Below are positions 1-8,537 of a stretch of 64,000 bases of DNA, piece after piece. This stretch comes from Bacteroidota bacterium (GTDB taxonomy: Bacteria > Bacteroidota > Bacteroidia > Bacteroidales > SKPS01), in contig JAKLII010000005.1 of NCBI GenBank assembly GCA_022709695.1, positions 154,760-218,759 on the forward strand. Direction: 5' to 3'. Position 1 is the first letter of the stretch. The number at the start of each line of letters is the position of its first letter. The notes beneath the pieces were generated by a model that worked only from the letters and a program-made list of their open reading frames with translations, had not been told where the DNA came from and did no database searches. The translations under genes and the position numbers were made by a program.

Positions 1-70
1 TTAGTAGCCGTTCGGGATTCAACGGGTGGTTTTCATTTTATTATTTTATTGATATTCAGGGTTTTTCATT

Positions 71-116
71 ACCACGGAGGCACTGAGATCACTTAGAAAC
101 ACTGAGGAGGTTCCAC
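71..116. repeat. ACCACGGAGGCAC-type interspersed repeat
   Basis: A non-coding segment starting ACCACGGAGGCACTGAG that resembles a second copy at 37996-38033 (both share AGG-CAC-GAG-TCACTT in the same order). It lies in the 273-bp gene-free stretch at the window start. Nothing coding is supported here. I recognise the general look of a dispersed intergenic Bacteroidota repeat, but the relationship of the two copies is judged by eye only. Confidence 0.45.
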
Positions 117-148
117 GATGGCTTTTAAATCATATAAGATCATAAAAA

Positions 149-189
149 ATCCGCGTCACTTGTACTGAGCGCAGCCGAAGTATCCGCGT
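149..189. repeat. Hairpin element with GAGCGCAGCCGA loop, flanked by ATCCGCGT direct repeats
   Basis: A short stem ACT/AGT (164-166, 179-181) encloses a 12-nt loop GAGCGCAGCCGA (167-178). An exact 8-bp direct repeat ATCCGCGT occurs on each side (149-156 and 182-189), leaving a 25-bp unit between, as a target-site duplication would look. Related loops occur at 59685-59696 and inside the tandem array at 13583-13794. Confidence 0.5.
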
Positions 190-207
190 TCTATTTCTTC
201 CTCTGCT

Positions 208-236
208 CTAACAACAAACAATAAACAACGAACAAA
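208..236. repeat. CAACAAACAA-type low-complexity leader
   Basis: A run built from ACAACAAACA/ACAACGAACA words just before the adk promoter. The same low-complexity vocabulary precedes rfbC (about 9997-10034) and the LOG gene (about 13517-13815). No gene or hairpin is visible in it. Confidence 0.5.
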
Positions 237-240
237 TCAC

Positions 241-248
241 TACATTTG
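241..248 (+). promoter_or_regulatory. Bacteroidota -7 promoter element for adk
   Basis: TACATTTG matches the TAnnTTTG -7 consensus of Bacteroidota sigma factor promoters and lies 25 bp before the adk ATG. It would drive the overlapping adk-obg-PAP2 genes. Confidence 0.55.
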
Positions 249-273
249 CACCTCACCATCAACAGGAAAGGGG

Positions 274-873
274 ATGTTCAATATCATACTGTTTGGACCG
301 CCGGGTGCTGGCAAAGGCACTCAGTCACTGAATATTGTAAAGGAGTTCCGGTTTGTGCACCTCTCCACGGGGAACATTCTCCGTGATCTGATTCAGCACA
401 ACACCGCCACAGGCCAGCTGATCAAAAAATTTATCGACCGGGGTAATCTGGTACCGGATGACATTGTACTGAGGGAGCTTTTCAGTGAAGCCCTGAAGCA
501 CCAGCGCAAGCCGGGCCTCATTTTCGATGGGTTCCCGCGGACGGTGAACCAGGCTGAAGCGTTGGATAACATGCTGGAAAAGAAGGGGATTCCGGTTTCG
601 ATGGTTATCAGCCTTGAGGTGGAGCAGGAGGAGTTGTACCGGAGAATCATCGGCCGGTCGGTCGATTCAGGGCGTTCTGATGATGTGGAAGAGGTGATCA
701 GGCAGCGTTTTGTGACCTACGAACAGGAGACCCTTCCTCTGAAGGATTATTACCATAGCAGCGGTCGGTTGGTGGAAGTCTCGGGCATGGCTTCGGTTCC
801 TGAGGTATACGAATTGATCAGGGAAGAGATAAAATCACACATGCAGGCATCCAAGAGGAGATCTGTGGTATGA
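274..873 (+). CDS. adk: Adenylate kinase
   Basis: Cytosolic nucleotide kinase that interconverts ATP + AMP and 2 ADP. The P-loop [10 protein letters not shown] is at residues 8-17, the AMP-binding stretch STGNILRD follows, then DGFPRT, and a short LID (about 127-137, [11 protein letters not shown]) without zinc cysteines, as in short-type bacterial enzymes. At 199 aa the length is normal. A TACATTTG promoter lies 25 bp upstream. The stop codon overlaps the next start (ATGA at 870-873), so translation is probably coupled to obg. The C-terminal tail after the last helix (QASKRRSVV) is slightly longer and more basic than usual. Confidence 0.97.
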   Translation: MFNIILFGPPGAGKGTQSLNIVKEFRFVHLSTGNILRDLIQHNTATGQLIKKFIDRGNLVPDDIVLRELFSEALKHQRKPGLIFDGFPRTVNQAEALDNMLEKKGIPVSMVISLEVEQEELYRRIIGRSVDSGRSDDVEEVIRQRFVTYEQETLPLKDYYHSSGRLVEVSGMASVPEVYELIREEIKSHMQASKRRSVV

Positions 874-1877
874 GCAACGGAAGCAGCAATTTTGTAGATT
901 ACATCAAGATAAACTGCCGCAGCGGGAAAGGGGGCGCCGGATCGGCACACCTTTTCCGCAGCAAGATGAACCCCCGCGGAGGCCCCGACGGGGGCGACGG
1001 GGGCAGGGGAGGGCACGTGATTCTGCGGGGCAACCGCAACCTGTGGACCCTGCTGCACCTGCGATATACCAAACACATCATTGCCGGTGTGGGCAGCCCC
1101 GGGGGCAAAAGCCTGAGTACCGGAGCCGACGGCAAGGATGCCATCATCGAAGTGCCCCTGGGTACCATTGCCCGCGATGCCGAAACCGGGGTGTTCGATT
1201 GCGAAATCACCCAGCATGGTGAAGAGGTGATCCTGCTCCAAGGGGGGCGCGGAGGCCAGGGCAACGACCATTTTAAGAGTCCCACCAATCAAACACCCCG
1301 CTATGCCCAGCCGGGAGAGCCGGGTCTCGAAGCCTGGAAAATCCTGGAGTTGAAGGTGCTGGCCGATGTGGGGCTGGTGGGATTTCCCAATGCCGGCAAG
1401 TCAACACTTCTCAGCGTTATCTCTGCCGCCAAACCCGCCATCGCTGACTACCCCTTCACTACCCTGCGGCCGAACCTCGGCATGGTCACTTACCGCGACG
1501 ACCGGTCGTTTGTGGTGGCCGATATCCCCGGCATCATCGAAGGGGCACACGAGGGCAAAGGGCTGGGAATAAGGTTTTTGCGGCATATCGAGCGCAATGC
1601 GGTGCTGCTGTTTATGATCCCTGCCGATACCAAAGATATCCGTGCAGAATACGGGGTGCTGCTCAATGAGCTGCGCGAATACAACCCTGAGCTGCTCGAT
1701 AAACGCCGGGTTCTTGCCATCACCAAGAGCGATATGCTCGATGGTGAACTGAAGGCTGCCCTCAGGAAAGAGCTGCCCGAGGTCCCCTCGCTGTTTATCT
1801 CATCCCTTACCCATTCGGGCCTTACCGAGCTGAAAGACCTGCTGTGGCAGGCCCTTACCGATGAAGCATGGAAATAA
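870..1877 (+). CDS. obg: GTPase Obg/CgtA
   Basis: Ribosome-associated GTPase involved in 50S maturation and stress control. The N-terminal glycine-rich Obg domain (about residues 8-160, with RSGKGGAGS and [12 protein letters not shown] stretches) is followed by a G domain: G1 GFPNAGKST at about 170-178, G3 [14 protein letters not shown] at about 217, G4 TKSD at about 286. At 335 aa it lacks the variable C-terminal OCT extension of some Gram-positive versions. The start overlaps the adk stop by 4 bp, and the 3' end overlaps the next gene by 10 bp, so the three genes form a tight operon. Confidence 0.97.
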   Translation: MSNGSSNFVDYIKINCRSGKGGAGSAHLFRSKMNPRGGPDGGDGGRGGHVILRGNRNLWTLLHLRYTKHIIAGVGSPGGKSLSTGADGKDAIIEVPLGTIARDAETGVFDCEITQHGEEVILLQGGRGGQGNDHFKSPTNQTPRYAQPGEPGLEAWKILELKVLADVGLVGFPNAGKSTLLSVISAAKPAIADYPFTTLRPNLGMVTYRDDRSFVVADIPGIIEGAHEGKGLGIRFLRHIERNAVLLFMIPADTKDIRAEYGVLLNELREYNPELLDKRRVLAITKSDMLDGELKAALRKELPEVPSLFISSLTHSGLTELKDLLWQALTDEAWK

Positions 1878-2428
1878 CCGAATGGCTTAACCGTATCGAT
1901 ACCTGGCTGCTGCTGCTGATCAATGGCGCTCACACCCCTTTTACCGACCGCCTGATGGGGGTGATGTCGTCAAAACCAGCCTGGATACCGCTATACCTGT
2001 TAATGCTCATCCTGCTGATTGTAAAATTCAAACGGAAAGCCTGGAAATACGTGCTGGTGGCAGCCCTTGTGGCCATTGCCACCGATCAGGCTTCGGTGCA
2101 CCTTTTTAAAAATGTGTTTCACAGGCTACGCCCATGCTGGGAACCGGAACTGGAAGGGATGATCAGGCTGGTATCAGGAAAATGTGGAGGGATGTACGGG
2201 TTTGTCTCTTCGCATGCCGCCAATACCTTTGGGTTTGCGACCTTCATCTCCCTAACCCTGCGAAAATACCATCGCTGGATCCCTTGGCTCCTGTTCTTCT
2301 GGGCAGCCATGGTGGGTTACAGCCGTATATATCTGGGGGTACATTACCCCGGCGATGTGGTGGTGGGAGCCCTTCTGGGCTTTATCTGCGGCTGGCTGGG
2401 GTACAGATTGTTACGGCTAAAAGCCTGA
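1868..2428 (+). CDS. PAP2-family membrane phosphatase
   Basis: Integral membrane lipid phosphatase-like protein of 186 aa with about five to six hydrophobic segments. The three-part PAP2 acid-phosphatase signature is visible: K-x6-RP as KNVFHRLRP, a central SSHAANTFG (the PSGH box), and [16 protein letters not shown] (SR-x5-H-x3-D). Likely substrates are undecaprenyl pyrophosphate, phosphatidylglycerophosphate or lipid A; the sequence does not decide. It starts 10 bp inside the end of obg. Its last 12 bp overlap the 3' end of the convergent flavin-binding gene, so the two transcripts are antisense at their ends. Confidence 0.88.
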   Translation: MEITEWLNRIDTWLLLLINGAHTPFTDRLMGVMSSKPAWIPLYLLMLILLIVKFKRKAWKYVLVAALVAIATDQASVHLFKNVFHRLRPCWEPELEGMIRLVSGKCGGMYGFVSSHAANTFGFATFISLTLRKYHRWIPWLLFFWAAMVGYSRIYLGVHYPGDVVVGALLGFICGWLGYRLLRLKA

Positions 2429-2881
2429 TTCCTTGCCCGTAAACTCCGAAACCACAATCTTATACACCGCCACGTCCATCACCGCCGGCATATTGTAGGC
2501 GAAGTCATCCCTGCCGGTGTAGTGCTGCATGATGAGGTTCAGTATCCGTTTTTTCTCCTCCGGATCCTCCATAAAAACCACTTTGCCATAGGCCAGTACG
2601 CTTCTGAATTTCATCCCGTAGCTGCAGGCCACCCCTTCGTTCACGAACCTGAGCTGGTGATCGGTGCTGAAGGCAATGCATACATCGGGTTTTTTCCTGA
2701 GTATGTCGATTTTTTTACCGGTTCCGGCGGAATGGAGGTAGATTACCCCTTCCTCATACCCGAAATTGAACGGCAGCACATAGGGGAGCCCCTGTTCGTC
2801 CGTCATTCCCATGTAGCACACCTGGCAGCGACTGATTACATCGCTGATCCGTTTTGCATCGTTAAAGCTTGTTTTTCGCAT
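2417..2881 (-). CDS. Pyridoxamine 5'-phosphate oxidase-like flavin-binding protein (NimA type)
   Basis: A 154-aa split-barrel protein: MTDEQGLPYVLPFNFGYEEGVIYLHSA and the later SVLAYGKVVFMEDPEEK are typical of the FMN-binding NimA/PPOX-like family. NimA relatives are linked to nitroimidazole reduction, but most members are of unknown role, so I do not assign resistance. It begins 6 bp after the ankyrin gene on the same strand, suggesting a two-gene operon. Its end overlaps the PAP2 gene convergently. Confidence 0.85.
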   Translation of the reverse strand: MRKTSFNDAKRISDVISRCQVCYMGMTDEQGLPYVLPFNFGYEEGVIYLHSAGTGKKIDILRKKPDVCIAFSTDHQLRFVNEGVACSYGMKFRSVLAYGKVVFMEDPEEKKRILNLIMQHYTGRDDFAYNMPAVMDVAVYKIVVSEFTGKESGF

Positions 2882-2887
2882 GGATTT

Positions 2888-3517
2888 TCAGTTTTGTAAC
2901 AGATTTACAATCCCGGTATGCCCGTTTTTTACGGCGAAATCGATCGCCTTTTTCCCGTCAGCGGTTACTTTTTCCCTGTCGGCTTTGAGGGCAAGCAGCA
3001 TTTTCACCAATTGGAGGTTGCCCTCCTCGGCAGCCACCATCAGTGCCGTTATCCCTGACCCGGGTGTGGCATAGTTTACCTGGGCCCCTTTTTTTACCAG
3101 CAGGGCCGACACGATGGCCGATTTACTCAGCATCAGCGCCGTCCACTTTTTGCGGTCGGTAAGGTTCGGGTCTGAACGCTTTTTCAGCAGCAGTTGCACC
3201 AGGACTGCTGTATCCTTCTGCACGGCCAGCATCAATGCCGTTTCTCCGAAGTAATTCTGAAGATCCGGTTTTGCACCATGCTTCAGCAGCCATTTTACCA
3301 CTTTGGTATGTCCATGCTGAGCCGCGAACATCAGGGGCGTCTGGAGCAGCGAATCGGTGCCATTGATCTTCTCTCCGTTCTTGACCAGCTGTTTTACTTT
3401 TTGCAGGTTTCCATCGGCGGCTGCCCGGTGCAACAGCGGCTGGGCATGGAGGGAAACACAGAAAATCAGCATGCAGATCCCTGCTGACAGGGTGGTTATC
3501 GTTTTTTTCAGATGCAT
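2888..3517 (-). CDS. Secreted ankyrin-repeat protein
   Basis: 209 aa with a signal peptide (KKTITTLSAGICMLIFCVSLHAQ, cleavage after HAQ). At least five ankyrin repeats follow, for example LLHRAAADGNLQKVKQLV, TPLMFAAQHGHTKVVKWLL, TALMLAVQKDTAVLVQLLL and TALMVAAEEGNLQLVKMLL. Probably a periplasmic protein-interaction module; the partner is unknown. It lies 6 bp upstream of the NimA-like gene and is probably co-transcribed with it. A weak TATTTTTA promoter-like element reads leftward at 3543-3550. Confidence 0.85.
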   Translation of the reverse strand: MHLKKTITTLSAGICMLIFCVSLHAQPLLHRAAADGNLQKVKQLVKNGEKINGTDSLLQTPLMFAAQHGHTKVVKWLLKHGAKPDLQNYFGETALMLAVQKDTAVLVQLLLKKRSDPNLTDRKKWTALMLSKSAIVSALLVKKGAQVNYATPGSGITALMVAAEEGNLQLVKMLLALKADREKVTADGKKAIDFAVKNGHTGIVNLLQN

Positions 3518-3659
3518 GGGTATGCTTTATGGTTAGCGACTGTAAAAATAAGGGTTTTCTTTTCAGAATGCCTAAACCGGTCTGCCATCATCGTGAAAAT
3601 CTCCCGGATGGTACAGATAAAAAATGGCAGCCATGCGATAGCAGAAAAGAAAAATGTTG

Positions 3660-3667
3660 TACTTTTG
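3660..3667 (+). promoter_or_regulatory. -7 promoter element for tRNA-Pro
   Basis: TACTTTTG fits TAnnTTTG and ends 17 bp before the mature tRNA 5' end, leaving room for a short 5' leader. Confidence 0.6.
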
Positions 3668-3684
3668 CCACCGCAAAAACAGTT

Positions 3685-3758
3685 CGGGATGTAGCGCAGC
3701 CCGGTAGCGCGCTTCGTTCGGGACGAAGAGGCCGGAGGTTCGAATCCTCTCATCCCGA
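3685..3758 (+). tRNA. tRNA-Pro (anticodon CGG)
   Basis: A full cloverleaf of 74 nt. The acceptor stem CGGGATG pairs perfectly with CATCCCG, with discriminator A. The D-arm stem GCGC/GCGC encloses AGCCCGGTA. The anticodon arm is CTTCG-TTCGGGA-CGAAG with anticodon CGG (reads CCG, proline). The T-arm is GGAGG-TTCGAAT-CCTCT. CCA is not encoded. It has its own promoter and terminator. Apparent ORFs across it on both strands are tRNA shadows. Confidence 0.97.
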
Positions 3759-3766
3759 CTGCACAG

Positions 3767-3793
3767 GCTCGTAGATCATACGGGCTTTTTTTT
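3767..3793 (+). terminator. Rho-independent terminator of tRNA-Pro
   Basis: A 7-bp stem GCTCGTA/TACGGGC (one U-G pair) with loop GATCA is followed directly by eight T residues (3786-3793), 9 bp after the tRNA. Confidence 0.75.
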
Positions 3794-3888
3794 CATACGG
3801 ATACCTGTCTTAAGTCATCAGTGATACTTTTCCAACATAAGGGTCATCTGTTTGTTATTCGGATATACTTACAAAATCCAGTATTCCC

Positions 3889-4731
3889 ATGAAATACATC
3901 GGTCCGCACGTAAGTGCTTCAGGAGGGGTTGAGAATGCTGTCGTCAATGCAGTGGAGCTCAATGCCAATGCTTTTGCCCTGTTTACCAAGAACCAGAAAC
4001 AGTGGTATGCCAAACCTCTGGAGAAGGAAACGATCCTGAAATTCCGCAATTTGTGCGAAAAGCATGGTTTTCAGCCATTTCAGATGCTGCCTCACGACAG
4101 CTACCTGATCAACCTGGGGCATCCGGAGAAGGAGGGGCTGGAGAAGTCGCGCGCGGCTTTCCTGGATGAGATGCAACGGTGTGAGCAGCTGGGCCTCGAC
4201 CGGCTCAATTTCCACCCGGGCAGTCACCTCCAGAAGATCTCAGAGGAGGAGTGCCTGAACCGGATTGCCGAATCGATCAACATCACCCTCGGAAAGACGG
4301 CCGGAGTAACGGCAGTGCTCGAGAACACGGCAGGGCAGGGCTCGAACATGGGGTTCCGCTTTGAGCATCTGGCCTATATCATCGAACGGGTTGAAGACAA
4401 GAGCCGGGTGGGGGTGTGTATTGATACCTGCCACTCCTATTCCGCCGGGTATGACCTGAAGAGCGAAGAGGGCTACCAGGCTACCTGGGAAACGTTTGAC
4501 CGGATCATCGGTCTCAGGTATCTGAAGGGGATGCACCTGAACGATTCCAAAAAGGAACACGGTTCCAGGGTCGACCGGCATCACAGCCTGGGAGAAGGCA
4601 CCCTTGGGCTGGAGCTGTTCAAAAGGATGATGAAAGACCCCCGGTTCGACGATTTGCCCCTGATCCTTGAGACCCCCGATGAGGACCGCTGGGCGGAAGA
4701 GATCGTGCTGCTCAGGAGTTTTCAGGAGTGA
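3889..4731 (+). CDS. nfo: Deoxyribonuclease IV (AP endonuclease)
   Basis: Zinc-dependent AP endonuclease of base-excision repair, 280 aa, TIM-barrel. The N-terminal [16 protein letters not shown], the central LNFHPGSH, the VLENTAGQG (metal Glu) and [13 protein letters not shown] boxes and the C-terminal LETPDED are all present, giving the expected His/Glu/Asp zinc ligands. The length matches the family. It stands alone after the tRNA and faces the phospholipase C-like gene convergently with an 8-bp gap. Confidence 0.96.
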   Translation: MKYIGPHVSASGGVENAVVNAVELNANAFALFTKNQKQWYAKPLEKETILKFRNLCEKHGFQPFQMLPHDSYLINLGHPEKEGLEKSRAAFLDEMQRCEQLGLDRLNFHPGSHLQKISEEECLNRIAESINITLGKTAGVTAVLENTAGQGSNMGFRFEHLAYIIERVEDKSRVGVCIDTCHSYSAGYDLKSEEGYQATWETFDRIIGLRYLKGMHLNDSKKEHGSRVDRHHSLGEGTLGLELFKRMMKDPRFDDLPLILETPDEDRWAEEIVLLRSFQE

Positions 4732-4739
4732 TTTTGCAG

Positions 4740-6098
4740 CTAATGAGCCTCTTTTACCCGGATCACATCGTTTAAATAGCTGTTGATGTGCATGCTGTAA
4801 TCTCTCAGATGACCGGCAATTACCTGCGTCAAAGCATCAACCGCATCCGGTCCTTTCTCCTTTTCGATCTCCTGCATCAGGTTCATCAGTTCAGTTACCA
4901 GTGTGCTCACTTCCACCGAAGGGTCTGATACCATGTGGTGCGGTATATACTTCGCCAGTGCTTTGTCGGTGGCTTTCCCTTTGGCAGCAGAGGTGCCAGA
5001 GGCCGTTCTCAGGATGAAATCGTAACTGAACGGCTGTAACGGCGCAGGATTTTGCAGGGCTTTGTAAAAGGGATGTTCGTAGTTTTTTCCATTGTGCATC
5101 TCCAGGGAGACAAGCTGCTGGTACACCTCCATCACGGCATGGCGGTTCGAAACCAGCTGCACAGCGTTGTTTACCGCTTTCGGCGCTCCCATCATCGATT
5201 GCAGGTTGATCCGGATCATCCGTGCTGTGCTTACACCGGGCAGAGGCTTCATATGGTAGGGTTGTGAGATGTCGCCCACATAATGCATCCCCCAGCCGGC
5301 AAACCTCCATCCCCAGTAATCCTGGCTTTTGTGAAAAGCGAATTCGGCCAGTGCCTTAAACAGGAAGATGCGGTAGTCGAGCCAGGTGCGTTTCAGGAAG
5401 GGGCCGGCGGCATACAGGATGCCGGCTTCATGGTAAAAGGCCATGTGAAACGGAGCCTGTCCGCTGTATTCCAGTTTCGGGTTCCCGAAGGGCTGATTGC
5501 CAAAACCATAGACATCACCGTAGGGGGTGTTGCTGTCGGCGAACAGCCCCAGGTCGAGGCCGTAATCGGGTTCGTCGGTGGCGGTCACCAGCACATCGAA
5601 GGGTGAAACCATCTCCCCGTCCTTAAGCCATACATAGTGGGTGAACTGCATCAGTTCCAGCCCGGTAAGGGTGCACAGGTCAGCCGGATGGGCTCTGGGG
5701 CGCCCCAGGGAATCATCGCCGGGGAGCAGGTGCAGGTACAAAGGCGCTTTGGTGTGCGGATTGATCCGGATGGCACGGTAAAACCGCTCCACGATATCAT
5801 CGGGATTGCCGGTGGCTTTGAACGCAAGGGCATCGGGCCGGGGCGCATAGTTGGGCAGGTTGGCCCGCGACCAGGCTTCGTGCTGCGCCAGAAACAGCTC
5901 CAGCTCCTTTTCGGTTTCCAGCAGAAAGGTTCTCAGGTGTGTCGCACGTACCGGCGCTGCCGTTGCCCACACCGGATGGTTTTTCAGGGCAGGACCGGTG
6001 AGCAGCGGATGCTCCGACCAGGCATTTACCTCGGGCATCAGCGAGGCTGAAAGCATGCAAAACAGCAGTGCAGCTGATGTTAATAGATTCTTTTTCAT
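4740..6098 (-). CDS. Exported zinc-dependent phospholipase C / S1-P1 nuclease-like protein
   Basis: 452 aa with a signal peptide. Predicted cleavage after PEVNA would leave Trp27 as the mature N-terminus, which fits the family, where the N-terminal Trp coordinates zinc. The hallmark HYVGDISQPYH (HxxGDxxQPxH) is present after GWRFAGWGM. The family hydrolyses phosphodiesters (phospholipids or single-stranded nucleic acids); the substrate cannot be told here. Between the N-terminus and the HxxGD box lies a long region (about 120 residues more than compact members) that may be an insertion. Probably periplasmic. A weak promoter-like TAGTATTG reads leftward at 6120-6127. Confidence 0.75.
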   Translation of the reverse strand: MKKNLLTSAALLFCMLSASLMPEVNAWSEHPLLTGPALKNHPVWATAAPVRATHLRTFLLETEKELELFLAQHEAWSRANLPNYAPRPDALAFKATGNPDDIVERFYRAIRINPHTKAPLYLHLLPGDDSLGRPRAHPADLCTLTGLELMQFTHYVWLKDGEMVSPFDVLVTATDEPDYGLDLGLFADSNTPYGDVYGFGNQPFGNPKLEYSGQAPFHMAFYHEAGILYAAGPFLKRTWLDYRIFLFKALAEFAFHKSQDYWGWRFAGWGMHYVGDISQPYHMKPLPGVSTARMIRINLQSMMGAPKAVNNAVQLVSNRHAVMEVYQQLVSLEMHNGKNYEHPFYKALQNPAPLQPFSYDFILRTASGTSAAKGKATDKALAKYIPHHMVSDPSVEVSTLVTELMNLMQEIEKEKGPDAVDALTQVIAGHLRDYSMHINSYLNDVIRVKEAH

Positions 6099-6215
6099 TG
6101 GGATCGATGATTTTCGTTTGCAATACTAAGGAAAAAAACACCCTGAGGGGGGGGTATGTTGATAAATGATTGTTAATTGATCCGGGACATGTTTTGCCTT
6201 TTAAAATGAAAATGA

Positions 6216-6224
6216 TACTTTTAG
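6216..6224 (+). promoter_or_regulatory. -7-like promoter element for the Omp85-like gene
   Basis: TACTTTTAG is a one-base variant of the TAnnTTTG element, 46 bp before the start at 6271. Confidence 0.4.
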
Positions 6225-6270
6225 CATCGGAAATCAACATAAAAAAACCTTAACCAAAACATATCCCGTT

Positions 6271-7626
6271 ATGCGAAGGAGCAACTTGTCCTTTTTTGTT
6301 GTGGTCAGCATCACTGCCATGCTGCTTCTTTTTTTTCAACCCGTTCTGGCACAGGAAGGGGGGAAACCGCAAAAAATCAAAAAGGGCTGGACCGTTGGCC
6401 CTTTGCCGGCCATATCCTTCAACAGCGACCTGGGGTTTCAGTATGGTGCGCTGGTCAATTTTCACTATTTTGGCGATGGCAGTACCTATCCCAAGTACAT
6501 GCATTCGGTTTTTGCCGAATGGTCCAGGTACACCAAGGGAAGTGGCATCAACCGGTTATTTTACGATTCGGAATATCTGATCCCCGGCATCAGGTTTACA
6601 GCCGACCTGAACTACTATACCGACCAGGCGCTCGATTTTTACGGATTCAACGGGTATGACGCAGTTTATAACCCAGAATGGGAGGATGACAGCGATACCA
6701 CTGCCTACAAATCGAGGATGTTCTATAACCACAAGCGGAGCATGTTCAGGTTTCTGGCCGATTTCCAGGGGGGAATCATCGGAAGGAAGCTCCGTTGGGC
6801 TGCCGGGATCGGGGTTTTGCACTGCGCTATCGCTCCCGTGGATATTGCAAGGCTCAACAAAGGGAAGGATGAGGCTGATAAGCTGCCCGATATCCCGGGA
6901 TTGTACGAAAAATATATAGAGTGGGGCATCATCGGTGAGGTGGAGAAGGATGGCGGCTGGGCCAATAACCTCAAAGCAGGTATCATCTGGGATACACGCG
7001 ACTTTGAACCCAATCCGATGAAAGGGATGTGGAGTGAGGCGGTGATTTTCCTGTCGCCCCGGTTTGTAAACCAGTGTGAATATGGTTTTGCCAAGATTTC
7101 TCTTACCCACCGGCAGTACTTTACCCTGATAAAGGACAAGCTCTCCTTTGCCTACCGGCTGAACTACCAGGGAACCATTGCCGGGAGTGCACCGTTTTAT
7201 ATTCAACCCTATGTAGTCAACTCCTTCAACAACTCCTCCCTGCCGGATGGGATCGGCGGTGCCAAGAGTGTGCGCGGGATGATCCGCAACAGGGTGGTGG
7301 GGGATGCCACTGCCTTTGGCAATGCGGAGTTCCGGTGGAAGGTATGGAGAACCGTGGTGTTGAACCAGAACTTTTATATTGGTATCAATGCTTTCGTGGA
7401 TGCAGGTCAGGTGCTGAAGAAAATGGATATAGACACCCTGTGGGTGCCTGAGGATGAAAAGGAGCTGTATTTCAGCACCGGGGATGAATTTCTGCACACT
7501 ACAGCAGGCCTCGGACTGAGGCTGGTGCTCAATGAGAACTTTATTGTGGCGCTCGACTGGGGCAAAGCCTTCGACAAACGCGATGGCGATACCGGACTCT
7601 ATATCGGATTAAATTACCTGTTTTAG
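6271..7626 (+). CDS. BamA/TamA (Omp85)-like outer membrane barrel protein
   Basis: 451 aa with a signal peptide (cleavage near VLAQ/EGG). The body alternates short hydrophobic and charged stretches, as in a beta-barrel. The end follows the surface-antigen (D15) pattern: GNAEFRWKVWRT, INAFVDAGQVL, LHTTAGLGLRLVLNENFIVALDWGKAF and a terminal LYIGLNYLF with C-terminal Phe. No POTRA domains are visible, so it is not BamA itself but a short barrel-only member. Its role is unknown; lipid or protein insertion is possible. It is divergent from the phospholipase-like gene, sharing a 172-bp intergenic region. Confidence 0.75.
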   Translation: MRRSNLSFFVVVSITAMLLLFFQPVLAQEGGKPQKIKKGWTVGPLPAISFNSDLGFQYGALVNFHYFGDGSTYPKYMHSVFAEWSRYTKGSGINRLFYDSEYLIPGIRFTADLNYYTDQALDFYGFNGYDAVYNPEWEDDSDTTAYKSRMFYNHKRSMFRFLADFQGGIIGRKLRWAAGIGVLHCAIAPVDIARLNKGKDEADKLPDIPGLYEKYIEWGIIGEVEKDGGWANNLKAGIIWDTRDFEPNPMKGMWSEAVIFLSPRFVNQCEYGFAKISLTHRQYFTLIKDKLSFAYRLNYQGTIAGSAPFYIQPYVVNSFNNSSLPDGIGGAKSVRGMIRNRVVGDATAFGNAEFRWKVWRTVVLNQNFYIGINAFVDAGQVLKKMDIDTLWVPEDEKELYFSTGDEFLHTTAGLGLRLVLNENFIVALDWGKAFDKRDGDTGLYIGLNYLF

Positions 7627-7693
7627 CCACTGCCGCACCGGGGTGTATGCAGATTTCCTGTCCGCTCCCGACGGTCAGGTCGCAACATTTCAT

Positions 7694-7701
7694 TACCTTT
7701 G
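7694..7701 (+). promoter_or_regulatory. -7 promoter element for the ICMT-like methyltransferase
   Basis: TACCTTTG is a perfect TAnnTTTG element. It ends 24 bp before the ATG at 7726 and contains the TTG that would be the alternative upstream start, which argues for the ATG. Confidence 0.65.
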
Positions 7702-7725
7702 CGGCCGGTTAATCAAAACGGCTAC

Positions 7726-8466
7726 ATGTCTTTAGCGCACTCATTTGAACAACGCGGCAACTGGCTCTTCAAAAGAAGGGGCTGGATTCCAATGGTATTG
7801 TTTGTCCCGGCCACGCTCATTATCTGGTTCTATACGTATGAATGGATCTCTTTTCACAATATCTTCTGGTCAGTTGGCTGCCTCGTGATATCTTTCGCGG
7901 GACTGGGGATTCGTATCTGGGCCATCGGGCACACCCCCAGGGGGACTTCAGGCCGGAACACCACACAGGGACAGATTGCTGAAAAGCTGAATACCACCGG
8001 GGTTTACAGCCTGGTGCGCCACCCGCTCTACCTCGGCAACTTCCTGATGTGGCTCGGTATCATCCTCTATGTGGGTAATATCACCCTGCTGATCGGGGTG
8101 GTGGCGTTCTTCTGGCTCTATTACGAGCGCATCATGTATGCCGAAGAAGCATTCATCAGCCGGAAATTTGGTGCCGGTTTTCAGGCCTGGTCGGCAGTGA
8201 CGCCTGCCTTTCTGCCCAAAATCAGAGGATTCGTAAAAGCGGAACTCCCTTTTTCGCTGCGCAACGTCCTGAAAAGGGAGTATACGGGATTTTTCCTCAC
8301 CATCTTCTGCTTTTCGCTGATCAACTTTCTGAAATACTGGTCGTACCACGGTACGCCTGACCTTGATCCGCTGTGGTTGTTCCTGCTCCCTTTCAGCATG
8401 ATCGTATATGTGGTGCTCAGATCACTCAAGAAACATACGCAGATTCTGCATGTGGAAGGAAGGTAG
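7726..8466 (+). CDS. Isoprenylcysteine carboxyl methyltransferase-family membrane protein
   Basis: 246 aa from the chosen ATG (the frame is open to a TTG at 7699, but that lies in the promoter). Several membrane segments are visible: WIPMVLFVPATLIIWFYTY, FWSVGCLVISFAGLGIRIWAIG, LGIILYVGNITLLIGVVAFFWL and two near the C-terminus. The signature GVYSLVRHPLYLGNFLMWLG (RHPxYxG) and YERIMYAEEAFISRKFG match the ICMT/PEMT-like SAM-dependent methyltransferase fold. Bacterial substrates of this family are mostly unknown. The C-terminal pair of membrane helices after about residue 190 extends beyond the minimal domain. Confidence 0.75.
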   Translation: MSLAHSFEQRGNWLFKRRGWIPMVLFVPATLIIWFYTYEWISFHNIFWSVGCLVISFAGLGIRIWAIGHTPRGTSGRNTTQGQIAEKLNTTGVYSLVRHPLYLGNFLMWLGIILYVGNITLLIGVVAFFWLYYERIMYAEEAFISRKFGAGFQAWSAVTPAFLPKIRGFVKAELPFSLRNVLKREYTGFFLTIFCFSLINFLKYWSYHGTPDLDPLWLFLLPFSMIVYVVLRSLKKHTQILHVEGR

Positions 8467-8470
8467 ATTT

Positions 8471-8504
8471 AGTTAGAAGTTAGGAGTTAGGAGTTAGAAG
8501 TTAG
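8471..8504. repeat. AGTTAGG/A heptamer repeat upstream of lpdA
   Basis: Five consecutive 7-nt units (AGTTAGA, AGTTAGG, AGTTAGG, AGTTAGA, then a partial AGTTAG) in the leader before lpdA. The reverse-complement heptamer (AACTCCT/CCTAACT) forms a longer pure array before htpG at 34588-34641. Confidence 0.75.
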
Positions 8505-8537
8505 TAATTGTAATTTAGAAATTTGAAACTTGAGATT

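Noticed and set aside
3508..3774. Open frames of about 81 aa on both strands across the tRNA (for example one ending [21 protein letters not shown])
   Set aside because: They are translations of tRNA-Pro, a very common false call; the cloverleaf is complete.
6556..7497. A 313-aa open frame antisense to the Omp85-like gene
   Set aside because: The sense frame has a signal peptide, barrel pattern and C-terminal Phe; the antisense frame shows only low-complexity, His/Pro-rich sequence.
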